NCBI GenBank assembly: GCA_964251385.1
Contig: CAXUJK010000001.1
Span: 682,001-746,000 of the forward strand
Length of the DNA: 64,000 bases
Direction of reading: 5' to 3'
Source of the DNA: CADCVW01 sp964251385
Lineage (GTDB): Bacteria; Pseudomonadota; Alphaproteobacteria; Sphingomonadales; Sphingomonadaceae
Positions 51,254 to 59,870 of this stretch are shown here, piece after piece (the first letter of the stretch is position 1; each line of letters begins with the position of its first letter). The notes below the pieces were generated by a model. That model was not told the origin of the DNA and did not search any database. It worked only from the letters and a program-made list of their open reading frames with translations. The position numbers and the translations under genes are program-made.

Positions 51254-52510
51254 CTACAGCCTTGCGTCCGCAGGCTCTCGCGGGGCGAGAAGGAGCCGCC
51301 ATCCGTCCGGCAGGTAGTCGGTCGACATGTAGTAGTAGAACCCGCATCGGCCGGACCGCGCGTAGCTGCCGCCCTTGGTGATCCCGTACGCGACCGTGCC
51401 GTTGAAGATCGGGCCGCCGCTGTCGCCGCCCCGGCACGACGGTCCCGCGACCGTGGTCCACACCGGGTCGCACGGCCCCGCGCACAGATCGCCGGGCGGC
51501 GCGTAGTCGACGAGGTCGACCTCGGAACAGCTGTATCCCGTCGTCTGCCCGCGATGGCACACCGCCTCGCCGGCACGCGTGCTTTCCCGGGAGCGGGCAG
51601 CGGTCAGCGTGCGCGTTGCGTTCGCGTCGGCGGTGAACAGCGGGCGGTTGATGCCGCCGACATGGACCTGCACGTCCTGGAACGCGACCCCCCACTGGCC
51701 GATGAACTCGAGCGCGGTGCCGTTTCCGTTCGCGTCGTAGGCGGTGAGCGCGTCGGGGCAGTGCGCGGCGGTGACGACGCCGGTGCGTACGTCATCGGTA
51801 ACGGAGAAGCCGGTCGTGCAGACGTAGCGCTTGCCGTCGAGCGGATCGACGCCGACGACGCGCGCGCCGCCATCCACCGAGAAGGCATAGGATCCGTCCT
51901 CAACGGCTTGCGCGGTGGAGTCGGCGTCCACCCCGTCCTGCGCGCGGATGCGGACGGGGACGCCGGTGAGTTCGGACAACTGGTCCGCGATCTCCGCCTC
52001 CTCCTCGCGGTCGTAGGCGGATTGCACGAGCACGACGAGCTCGCCCGTGCGCAGGTCGACGCCCATGCCTTGCGAATTGGGCACGGCGGCGCGGATCGAC
52101 GCGCGGTGCAGCACGATCGCGTCCGCCAGCGCGCGCCGCGTCGCCCCCGCGCCGGTGCGGAACACGACGGGCACGTCGATGCCGCCAGCGCGGATCGTGC
52201 GCGGGGCGACGGGCGCGTCGCCGGTGAGCAGCACGGCGATGCGGTAGGCCGGAAAATGCTCGATCGAGATGCCGGCCAACCGCCGGTCGAACTCGCGCGC
52301 GATGCGGTCGGTCGCGGCGACGCTCGCCTCCTGCGCGCGCAGCCGGCGCAGCGCTTCGGCCTGTTCGACACCGTTCTGGCGCGCATAGGCGGCCGCGTCC
52401 TGCGCGAAGGCGTCGGCTTCGGACTGGACGACCTGCGCCGACGCGTTCCCGGGAACGGCGGCGACGGCTAGCGCCGCGACGAGGATCGGGCGCGAGAAGT
52501 TCGGGATCAT
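51254..52510 (-). CDS. Secreted S1-family serine protease, streptogrisin/alpha-lytic-like
   Basis: 418 residues from ATG 52510. A signal peptide (1-26, ending GNASAQ) is followed by a roughly 190-residue propeptide and a chymotrypsin-fold domain with the triad His250 (VVTAAHC), Asp279 (FQDVQVH) and Ser364 (GGDSGGP). Several Cys (231, 251, 318, 328, 343, 347, 359) suggest disulphides. The propeptide-plus-protease layout recalls alpha-lytic protease and streptogrisins, which need the propeptide as a folding catalyst. It ends one base before modE on the same strand. Confidence 0.87.
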   Translation of the reverse strand: MIPNFSRPILVAALAVAAVPGNASAQVVQSEADAFAQDAAAYARQNGVEQAEALRRLRAQEASVAATDRIAREFDRRLAGISIEHFPAYRIAVLLTGDAPVAPRTIRAGGIDVPVVFRTGAGATRRALADAIVLHRASIRAAVPNSQGMGVDLRTGELVVLVQSAYDREEEAEIADQLSELTGVPVRIRAQDGVDADSTAQAVEDGSYAFSVDGGARVVGVDPLDGKRYVCTTGFSVTDDVRTGVVTAAHCPDALTAYDANGNGTALEFIGQWGVAFQDVQVHVGGINRPLFTADANATRTLTAARSRESTRAGEAVCHRGQTTGYSCSEVDLVDYAPPGDLCAGPCDPVWTTVAGPSCRGGDSGGPIFNGTVAYGITKGGSYARSGRCGFYYYMSTDYLPDGWRLLLAPREPADARL

Positions 52511-52660
52511 GGTGCCGCCTCTAGCGCGCATCCCCTTGCCCGAACATGACCGGGGACAGCGAGCGCACGCGGCCGAACAGGTCGAGGTCGGACGAAGACA
52601 CGCCCATATCGGTCGAGGAGTCAGTGTTGATCCCCTTCAAGACGTAACTGACCGTTGATC

Positions 52661-52686
52661 CCGAGCGAACGGATCCCATCGCTCGG
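52661..52686. promoter_or_regulatory. Perfect 8-bp inverted repeat in the msrB upstream region
   Basis: CCGAGCGA (52661-52668) and TCGCTCGG (52679-52686) separated by 10 nt, in the 231-nt gap between the protease start and msrB, about 55 nt upstream of the msrB ATG. No T run follows, so it is not a classical terminator. It could be an operator or an mRNA hairpin. I see nothing else definite in this gap. Confidence 0.4.
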
Positions 52687-52741
52687 GCGTTCTCGACAAA
52701 GCGGAACGCGCTCACCACCTTGAACGCGAAGGAGCAGGACC

Positions 52742-53191
52742 ATGGCACTCTACCAGAAATCCGCCGAGGCGATCGCCGCCTTGTCGCCGGAAGAATATCG
52801 CGTCACGCAGGAAAGCGGTACCGAGCGCCCGGGCACGGGCGCATTGCTCGGCAACAAGGCGCCCGGGATCTACGTCGACATCGTGTCGGGCGAACCGTTG
52901 TTCGCGTCCGCCGACAAGTACGAGTCGGGCTGCGGCTGGCCGAGCTTCACCAAGCCGATCGAACCCGCGCACGTGCAGGAACTGCGCGATACCGCGCACG
53001 GCATGGTGCGTACCGAAGTGCGGTCGGCGCACGGCGACAGCCATCTGGGCCACGTGTTCGAGGACGGCCCGGCCGATCGCGGGGGTTTGCGCTATTGCAT
53101 CAACTCGGCCTCGCTCCGCTTCGTCCACCGCGACGACATGGCGGTACAGGGTTACAGCGACTACGTGGATCAGGTGGAGACGGTATCATGA
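52742..53191 (+). CDS. msrB: Peptide-methionine (R)-S-oxide reductase
   Basis: 149 residues, ATG with AAGGAG upstream. Reduces methionine R-sulfoxide. The catalytic Cys119 is in LRYCINSASLRF and the likely resolving Cys64 in SGCGWPSF. The two Cys-x2-Cys zinc motifs of many MsrB proteins are missing, so this is the zinc-free type. No signal peptide; cytoplasmic. Overlaps msrA by 4 nt. Confidence 0.95.
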   Translation: MALYQKSAEAIAALSPEEYRVTQESGTERPGTGALLGNKAPGIYVDIVSGEPLFASADKYESGCGWPSFTKPIEPAHVQELRDTAHGMVRTEVRSAHGDSHLGHVFEDGPADRGGLRYCINSASLRFVHRDDMAVQGYSDYVDQVETVS

Positions 53192-53697
53192 GCGAAGAGC
53201 GGGCCGTACTGGCGGGCGGATGCTTCTGGGGCGTGCAGGACCTCGTCCGCCGCCAGCCGGGCGTAATCTCCACGCGTGTGGGGTACAGCGGGGGCGAGGT
53301 GCGGAACGCCACCTACCGCAACCACGGCAACCACGCCGAGGCGATCGAGATCATCTTCGATCCCGACCGCACAAGCTTCCGCAACCTGCTCGAGTTCTTC
53401 TTCCAGATCCACGATCCGTCCACGATGAACCGCCAGGGCAACGACCGCGGCGCGAGCTACCGATCCGCGATCTACTACACGAGCGACGCGCAACGGCAGA
53501 CCGCGCTCGACACGATTGCGGACGTCGACGCGTCGGGACTGTGGCCGGGCAAGGTGGTGACGGAAGTCGAACCGGTCAGCGACTTCTGGGAGGCAGAACC
53601 CGAGCACCAGGATTATCTCGAGCGCATCCCAAACGGTTACACGTGCCACTTCGTGCGTCCGGGATGGAAACTGCCTCGCCGCGCCGAGGCAGCGTAG
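53188..53697 (+). CDS. msrA: Peptide-methionine (S)-S-oxide reductase
   Basis: 169 residues from the ATG of an ATGA overlap with msrB. The GCFWG catalytic motif (Cys12), GYSGG, and the HDPSTMNRQGNDRGASYRSAI stretch are all characteristic. Together with msrB it repairs both methionine sulfoxide epimers in the cytoplasm. A further Cys (NGYTCHF) near the C-terminus may be the resolving residue. Confidence 0.95.
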   Translation: MSEERAVLAGGCFWGVQDLVRRQPGVISTRVGYSGGEVRNATYRNHGNHAEAIEIIFDPDRTSFRNLLEFFFQIHDPSTMNRQGNDRGASYRSAIYYTSDAQRQTALDTIADVDASGLWPGKVVTEVEPVSDFWEAEPEHQDYLERIPNGYTCHFVRPGWKLPRRAEAA

Positions 53698-53766
53698 CTT
53701 AGAAGCGGGCTGTTCGGCGTCGTCGCTTTGGGGCATCCTGCGGGCGACCGCTTGGAGAGCCCGCGA

Positions 53767-56700
53767 ATGGCGACGACGTTGGATGCGCCCGGGAGCCAGG
53801 CTGATGCGACTGAACCGCCCGTCGATTTGACCATCGACGCGGTCGTTGCGCCCAAGATCAGTTTCGCGACGCATCAGAACGCTGTGCCGGTATTGCGTGA
53901 GTTGCGTGTCACCAATCGCGGCATGCAGGCGATCGAGGGTCTGGTGCTGGAGGTCGAGGCGGACCCGCCTGTCTTCGCGCCGCGCACGTGGCGGATCGAC
54001 GGGATCGCGGGCGGCGGCGAGGCGCCCATCGCCGAGCGCGACCTGCAGCTCAATGCGGGGTTGCTTCTGCAGCTGACCGAGTCGGTGCGTGCGGCGGTGA
54101 CGTTCAGCATCCGGGGCGCGGCGGATGCGGCACCATTCGCCCAAGCCTCCGTGCCCGTCGAACTGCTCGCGCGCAACGAGTGGGGCGGCGCGGGCGCGAT
54201 GCCCGAACTGCTCGCCGCGTTCGTGCTGCCAAACGATCCGGCGGTCGGCCGCGTCCTCAAGGCGGCGAGCGACGTGCTGCGCCGTGGTGGCAGGCCGGAC
54301 GGGATCGAGGGCTATCAGTCGGGATCGCGCACGCGCGTCTACGAACTGGCATCCGCGATCTGGTCCGCCGTGTCCGGCCTCCGCCTGACCTACGCCGCGC
54401 CGCCCGCGAGCTTCGAGGTGCAGGGGCAGAAGGTGCGCACGCCGTCCACAATCATCGAAACGGGTTTGGCAACGTGCCTCGACACGGCGCTGCTGTTCGC
54501 TGCGGCGGTCGAGCAGGCCGGACTGAACCCGGTGCTCGTGTTGAGCGAGGGCCACGCGTTCGCGGGCGCGTGGCTGCAGCCGCAGGAGTTCGCCACGCTG
54601 CTTGTTCCCGACGCGGCGGCCTTGCGGAAGCGCATCGCGCTCGACGAACTGATCGTGTTCGAGACGACGCTGGCGACGGGGGCCGCGCCGTCCGGCTTCG
54701 GCCAGGCGATCGCGGCAGGCGCGCGGCACATCGACGAAGCGCACGAAGGCAAGTTCGTCGCCGCGCTCGATGTCCGCCGCGCCCGGATGGCGCGCATCCG
54801 GCCGCTGGCGATGGCGGACGCCGGGGTGACGACCGCAACCGACGACGCAGCGGTGGTCGACGCCGCGGGCGACGCGCTGGAGGCCGCGCCGCCGTTGCCC
54901 GACTTCGACCTGGCCGAGCCTGAAGCGCCGCCGACCAGTGCGGAAGGCCGGCTCGAACGCTGGCAGCGCAAGCTGCTCGACCTGACGACGCGCAACCGCC
55001 TGCTCAACGTTAAGCCGAGCGCGACCGCGATCGCCCTGCTGTGCCCCGATCCGGCCGCGCTCGAGGACCGGCTCGCCGACGGCAAGAGTTTTCGGATCGT
55101 CGGCAACCCCGCGCACGAAGGCGTGGGTGGACGGGACGCGAAGTTGCACGTGGCACGCACGGGCGAGGTGCTCGACGAGGCCTACGCGAAGGACGCGATG
55201 GACCGGGGCGAGATCCTCTCGCTCCTGCCGCCCGCCAAGATCGATGCGCAGCTCGTCGAGCTATATCGAAAGGCGCGGCTCGACATGGCCGAGGGCGGCG
55301 CGAACACGCTGTTCCTGGCCGCGGGGTTTTTGGTGTGGCGCAAGTCGGCGACCGATGCTCGCGTCTACCGCGCGCCGCTCGTGCTGCTGCCGGTAAAACT
55401 CCAACGCAAGTCGGTGCGGTCGGGGGTCAAACTGTCGCACCACGAGGACGAACCGCGCTTCAATCTCACTTTGTTGCAGATGCTGCGCCAGGATTTCGAG
55501 CTCGAGATCCCGGAGCTGGCGGGCGCGCTGCCGACCGATGATTTCGGCGTCGACCTGCCCCGCGTGTGGAACCTGGTGCGCCGCGCGGTCCGCGACACGC
55601 CGGGCTTCGAGGTGACGACGGACGTGATGCTCGGCACGTTCTCGTTCGCCAAGTATCTGATGTGGAAGGACTTGGTCGACCGCACGGACGCGCTGAAGGC
55701 CAACCCCGTCGTCCGCCACCTGCTCGAAACGCCGCGCGAGCCGTACGAGGCGTGCGACCGCCAGCCGCCGCACCCGGACGCGTTGGACGCCGAAGTCGCG
55801 CCCGCCGACCTGTTCACACCGCTGCCCGCGGACAGCTCGCAACTGGCTGCCGTCGTTGGTTCGTCTCTCGGCTGCGACTTCGTGCTCGACGGGCCGCCGG
55901 GCACGGGCAAGTCGCAGACGATCGCCAACATGATCGCGCACAATCTGGCGCTGGGACGGACAGTCCTGTTCGTCGCCGAGAAGCGCGCCGCGCTCGACGT
56001 CGTCCACCGGCGGCTGGTCGCGCACGGGCTGGGACCGTTCTGCCTCGAATTGCACAGCAACAAGGCGTCCAAGGCGGACGTGATCGCGCAGCTTGGCGCG
56101 GCTTGGGCGACGACCGAAGCGTCGCCCGCCGACGCGTGGGCGCGCCGCGCGGCGGAGCTGAAGACGAGCCGCGACGGGTTGAACCGGCTCGTCGCCGCGC
56201 TCCACCGGCGGCGCGCAAACGGCTTGACGCTGTACGGCGCGATCGGGCGGGTGGTGCGTGACGGTGCTGCGATCGCGCTCGGCTGGCCCGCGGATCGCAT
56301 GCACGACGAAGCGGCGCTCGACGCGTTGCGCGAGGCGGTGCGGCGGCTAGACGTCAACCGACCGGCCGAAACACCGGAAAACCTCGCCGCCTTCGCGCAT
56401 GTCGGGAAGACTGAATGGTCGAATGCATGGGCGGCGGAGCTGCTCGCATCGGCGGCGGCGCTCGGACTTGCGGCGGACGAAGTTGCGGAGACGCGAACAC
56501 GCTTCGTAGAACTTCTCGGCGTTGAACCTCCCCGCGACGCTCGCGGCCTTTTCGCCACCGCCTATCTCGCCGCGGGCTTGGCGGGGGGAAGCGGGCTCGA
56601 CCTCGCGTTCGCCTTCGCGCCCGACGCCGCGCGCATCGTCGAACATGCGCGCGAAGCGCTGCCGATCCTCGCCGCCTACGAAACGCAAGCGGGCGCGTTG

Positions 56701-59013
56701 TCCGTCGCAAAGGATGAAGGGGCTGTCCGTGCCGTCCCCGTGGCGCAGCTGGACGCGGCCTGGACGGCCGCGAAGAATGCATTCTGGCCGCTGTCGATCT
56801 TTCGCAAGAAGGCGGTCGCGCGGCAGTTGGATGCGGGTGGGAACGCGGACCCGGAGACGGATCTACCGCGCCTGGCCGAGATGCAGGCGCTGCTCGCACG
56901 CGTCGACGAACTGGGCGCGGTTGCGGGGGACGTGCCGGGGTGGTGCGGCGTCGACACTGATATCGGGCACGTGGGTCGATCGCTCGACGCGGCGGATGCC
57001 CTGCGCGCCGGGATGGCGGGCGCGGCCGACACGCCGGACCGGCTGATCGCGCTCCGCGGCAGCGTCCGCCGCCTGTGCGTCGACGGTAACGAATTTCTCG
57101 GTCCCGACGGCGCGGTCGGGCGCGCGGGTGCCGCCTATCGGACCGCGCACACGCGGTTCGTCGACGCGCTCGACACGTTCGAACGCATTGCTGCGTCGCT
57201 CGCACCGGTCGACGCTACCGACCTCCCGTTCGCCGCAAGGGCGATCGCCGACGGCCTCGCCGCACGCGCGGGGCGGCTCAACGCGTGGACCGGGTGGTGC
57301 CGCGCGCGGGCGAGTGCGCGCGAACTCGACCTGCAGCCGATCCTCGACGCGATCGAGGCGGGATCGATCGTGCCGGGCACATCGGTCGACGCGTTCGATC
57401 TGGCCTACGCGCGGTGGTGGGCGGAAGCGACGATCGACGCCGAGGCGGTCGTGCGCGACTTCAACTTGGCCGAACAGAGCGATGCGATCGCCCGCTTTCA
57501 AGATCTCGACGCACAGGTCGCGACGCTTACGCAGGCGTACATCCGGGCCAAGTTGTCGGGCGCGATCCCGTCCAAGGACGGTCGCCAGCCGCCGGGCTAC
57601 GGCGCGCTCGCCCACCAGCTCAAGCTGCAGCGTCCGCGCAAGCCCGTGCGGCAGCTGCTCTCCGAAATGGGCCCTGCCCTTAACACGCTGGCCCCGTGCA
57701 TCCTGATGAGCCCGCTGTCCGTCGCGCAGTATCTGCCGCCGGACGCCGCGCTGTTCGACCTCGTCATCTTCGACGAAGCGTCGCAGATCACGCCGTGGGA
57801 CGCGGTCGGTGCGATCGCGCGCGGGCGTCAGCTCGTCGTCGCGGGCGATCCCAAGCAGATGCCGCCGTCCAACAACTTTGGAAGGTCGGGCAATCCGGAA
57901 GAGGACGACGAGTCCGAAATCGAAGCCGATCAGGAAAGCATTCTGGAAGAATGCCTCGGCGCGCGCCTGCCGCAGCGGCGGCTGACCTGGCATTACCGCA
58001 GCCGCCACGAGTCGCTGATCGCATTCTCCAACCACCGCTACTACGATGGCGACCTCATCACCTTTCCCGCGCCCGAACGCCGCGAGACTGCCGTATCGCT
58101 ACGCCGAGTGGACGGGGCCTGGTCTAGCGGCAAGGCGCGTACCAACCAGGCGGAGGCCGAGGCGATCGTCGCGGAGGTCGTCGCTCGGCTGACCGATCCC
58201 GGGTCCGTCGACGAAGCCGGCAAACCGCTCACGCTGGCGGTGATCACGATGAATGCGGAACAACAAAAACTGATCGAAGACCTGCTCGACCGCGCGCGGC
58301 AGGGACGGCCCGAGCTCGAAACTTGGTTCGGCGAGGACGCGGCCGAGCCCGTCGTCGTTAAGAATTTGGAAACGGTACAGGGCGACGAGCGCGACGTCAT
58401 CCTGCTCGGCATCGGCTACGGCCCGGCCACGCCTGGCACGCCCGTTATGTCGATGAACTTCGGGCCGCTCAATCGATCGGGCGGGTGGCGGCGACTCAAC
58501 GTCGCGATCACGCGTGCGCGGCGCGAGATGGTCGTGTTCGCGTCGTTTCCGCCGAACCTCATCGACCTCAACCGCACGAACGCGGAGGGCGTGCGCGACC
58601 TCAAGCATTTCCTCGAGTACGCCGAACGCGGGCCGAAAGCGCTGGGCGAGGCGGTCGCGGGATCGGTGGGCGGGTTCGAGTCCCCCTTCGAACAGGCGGT
58701 CGCCGCGGGGTTGCGCGACCGGGGCTGGACTCCCGTGCCGCAGATCGGCGTGTCCCGCTTTCGCATCGACCTCGGGGTCGTCCACCCCGACCGCCCCGGC
58801 GATTACCTGGCGGGCGTCGAGTGCGACGGCGCGTCCTATCACAGCGCCGCCACCGCGCGCGACCGCGACAAGGTGCGCGAAGGCGTGCTGCGCGGGCTTG
58901 GCTGGGAACTCGTCCGCGTGTGGTCGACTGACTGGTGGATCGACCGCGACGGCGCACTGGACCGGCTGGACGCCGCGTTGCGCACGCTGCTGGAGGCGTC
59001 GCGCGAGGCGTAG
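53767..59013 (+). CDS. DUF4011-type SF1 helicase with C-terminal PD-(D/E)XK nuclease (Hhe-like, putative defence)
   Basis: 1748 residues from ATG 53767; an in-frame TTG 13 codons earlier is possible. Residues about 220-275 form a transglutaminase-like fold (Cys237 in LATCLDTALLF, His263 in EGHAFAGAW). DUF4011 starts near 397 (RWQRKLLDLTTRNRLLN). An SF1 helicase follows: Walker A GPPGTGKS 709-716, DEAS 1336-1339, GDPKQMPPS, WHYRSRHE, and GWRRLNVAITRAR. The C-terminal 110 residues are a Vsr/DUF559-like nuclease (FEQAV, FRIDLGVV, GVECDG). I recall this architecture as the antiphage protein Hhe, though a DUF3320 tail is not apparent. No restriction or modification partner is adjacent. Confidence 0.85.
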   Translation: MATTLDAPGSQADATEPPVDLTIDAVVAPKISFATHQNAVPVLRELRVTNRGMQAIEGLVLEVEADPPVFAPRTWRIDGIAGGGEAPIAERDLQLNAGLLLQLTESVRAAVTFSIRGAADAAPFAQASVPVELLARNEWGGAGAMPELLAAFVLPNDPAVGRVLKAASDVLRRGGRPDGIEGYQSGSRTRVYELASAIWSAVSGLRLTYAAPPASFEVQGQKVRTPSTIIETGLATCLDTALLFAAAVEQAGLNPVLVLSEGHAFAGAWLQPQEFATLLVPDAAALRKRIALDELIVFETTLATGAAPSGFGQAIAAGARHIDEAHEGKFVAALDVRRARMARIRPLAMADAGVTTATDDAAVVDAAGDALEAAPPLPDFDLAEPEAPPTSAEGRLERWQRKLLDLTTRNRLLNVKPSATAIALLCPDPAALEDRLADGKSFRIVGNPAHEGVGGRDAKLHVARTGEVLDEAYAKDAMDRGEILSLLPPAKIDAQLVELYRKARLDMAEGGANTLFLAAGFLVWRKSATDARVYRAPLVLLPVKLQRKSVRSGVKLSHHEDEPRFNLTLLQMLRQDFELEIPELAGALPTDDFGVDLPRVWNLVRRAVRDTPGFEVTTDVMLGTFSFAKYLMWKDLVDRTDALKANPVVRHLLETPREPYEACDRQPPHPDALDAEVAPADLFTPLPADSSQLAAVVGSSLGCDFVLDGPPGTGKSQTIANMIAHNLALGRTVLFVAEKRAALDVVHRRLVAHGLGPFCLELHSNKASKADVIAQLGAAWATTEASPADAWARRAAELKTSRDGLNRLVAALHRRRANGLTLYGAIGRVVRDGAAIALGWPADRMHDEAALDALREAVRRLDVNRPAETPENLAAFAHVGKTEWSNAWAAELLASAAALGLAADEVAETRTRFVELLGVEPPRDARGLFATAYLAAGLAGGSGLDLAFAFAPDAARIVEHAREALPILAAYETQAGALSVAKDEGAVRAVPVAQLDAAWTAAKNAFWPLSIFRKKAVARQLDAGGNADPETDLPRLAEMQALLARVDELGAVAGDVPGWCGVDTDIGHVGRSLDAADALRAGMAGAADTPDRLIALRGSVRRLCVDGNEFLGPDGAVGRAGAAYRTAHTRFVDALDTFERIAASLAPVDATDLPFAARAIADGLAARAGRLNAWTGWCRARASARELDLQPILDAIEAGSIVPGTSVDAFDLAYARWWAEATIDAEAVVRDFNLAEQSDAIARFQDLDAQVATLTQAYIRAKLSGAIPSKDGRQPPGYGALAHQLKLQRPRKPVRQLLSEMGPALNTLAPCILMSPLSVAQYLPPDAALFDLVIFDEASQITPWDAVGAIARGRQLVVAGDPKQMPPSNNFGRSGNPEEDDESEIEADQESILEECLGARLPQRRLTWHYRSRHESLIAFSNHRYYDGDLITFPAPERRETAVSLRRVDGAWSSGKARTNQAEAEAIVAEVVARLTDPGSVDEAGKPLTLAVITMNAEQQKLIEDLLDRARQGRPELETWFGEDAAEPVVVKNLETVQGDERDVILLGIGYGPATPGTPVMSMNFGPLNRSGGWRRLNVAITRARREMVVFASFPPNLIDLNRTNAEGVRDLKHFLEYAERGPKALGEAVAGSVGGFESPFEQAVAAGLRDRGWTPVPQIGVSRFRIDLGVVHPDRPGDYLAGVECDGASYHSAATARDRDKVREGVLRGLGWELVRVWSTDWWIDRDGALDRLDAALRTLLEASREA

Positions 59014-59036
59014 TCGTCGTTGCGCGGCCGCGCGGC

Positions 59037-59062
59037 TCGTTGTATCCGAACGAATATAACGA
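59037..59062. promoter_or_regulatory. ModE box upstream of modA
   Basis: Arms TCGTTGTAT (59037-59045) and ATATAACGA (59054-59062) match as inverted repeats at 8 of 9 positions with an 8-nt spacer. This is the CGTTATAT/ATATAACG palindrome known for ModE. It ends 8 nt before the modA ATG and touches the ribosome binding site (GAGG), so bound ModE should block transcription or initiation. Confidence 0.85.
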
Positions 59063-59070
59063 GGTGTTCC

Positions 59071-59844
59071 ATGTTGCGTTTTCTGCTTACGATCATGTTC
59101 GTGGTGGTCGCCGCGCTGACGCCGTCGTCGGCGCGGGCGCAGAACCGCGAGCCCCTGACCGTGTTTGCCGCCGCCTCGCTGACCAACGCGCTGGAGGATG
59201 TCGGCCGCGCGTACACCGTGCACACGCGGCAGCCGGTGCGCTTCTCGTTCGCGTCTAGCTCGGTCATCGCGCGCCAGCTCGAAGGCGGCGCGCGCGCGGA
59301 CCTGTTCTTTTCGGCCGACATCGAATGGATGGACTACGTCGCCGCGCGCAACCTCATCGACAAGACGACGCGGGTGAACATCCTGCGAGGACGGCTTGCG
59401 CTGATAGCGCCGCGCGCCAGCACCGTCCGGCTCGCGATCGGCCCCGGTTTCCCGCTCGCCGCCGCGCTCGGGCGGCGCGGGCGGCTGGCGACGGGCGATC
59501 CCGACTACGTCCCCGTCGGCCGCTACGCGCGCTCCGCGCTGCTGTCTCTGGGCGTGTGGAACGATGTCGCCGACCGCATGGTGCGCGCCGACAACGTCCG
59601 CGTCGCGCTCGCCTACGTCGCGCGCGGCGAGGCGCCGCTCGGCATCGTGTACCAAACGGACGCGCGGATCGAACCCGGGGTTCGCATCGTGTCGCTGTTT
59701 CCGGCCGCCAGCCACCCGCCCATCGTCTACCCCGTCGCGGTGACGCGCAAGGCGAGACCCGGCGCGCGCGCGTTCCACGACTTCGTGCGGGGACCGGAAG
59801 GCGACGCGATCTTCCGGCGCTACGGCTTCGCGCCGCTCGGTTGA
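59071..59844 (+). CDS. modA: Molybdate ABC transporter periplasmic binding protein
   Basis: 257 residues from ATG 59071 (GAGG upstream). A signal peptide occupies about the first 25 residues (hydrophobic LLTIMFVVVAALTP, cleavage near ARAQ). The mature protein begins PLTVFAAASLTNALEDVG, the oxyanion-binding opening of ModA, with FASSSVIARQLEGGARADLFFSAD and the GEAPLGIVYQTDA segment. It captures molybdate (or tungstate) in the periplasm for ModBC. It heads the modA-porin-modB-modC run. Confidence 0.94.
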   Translation: MLRFLLTIMFVVVAALTPSSARAQNREPLTVFAAASLTNALEDVGRAYTVHTRQPVRFSFASSSVIARQLEGGARADLFFSADIEWMDYVAARNLIDKTTRVNILRGRLALIAPRASTVRLAIGPGFPLAAALGRRGRLATGDPDYVPVGRYARSALLSLGVWNDVADRMVRADNVRVALAYVARGEAPLGIVYQTDARIEPGVRIVSLFPAASHPPIVYPVAVTRKARPGARAFHDFVRGPEGDAIFRRYGFAPLG

Positions 59845-59870
59845 CGCGGAAGATAGGCGGGGGCTGCACG

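Noticed and set aside
52521..52748. Possible 75-codon minus-strand gene upstream of msrB
   Set aside because: No ribosome binding site or family resemblance, and it would cover the msrB promoter and ribosome binding site region.
53767..59013. Restriction-modification system
   Set aside because: No methyltransferase or specificity gene is adjacent; motifs indicate a lone helicase-nuclease.
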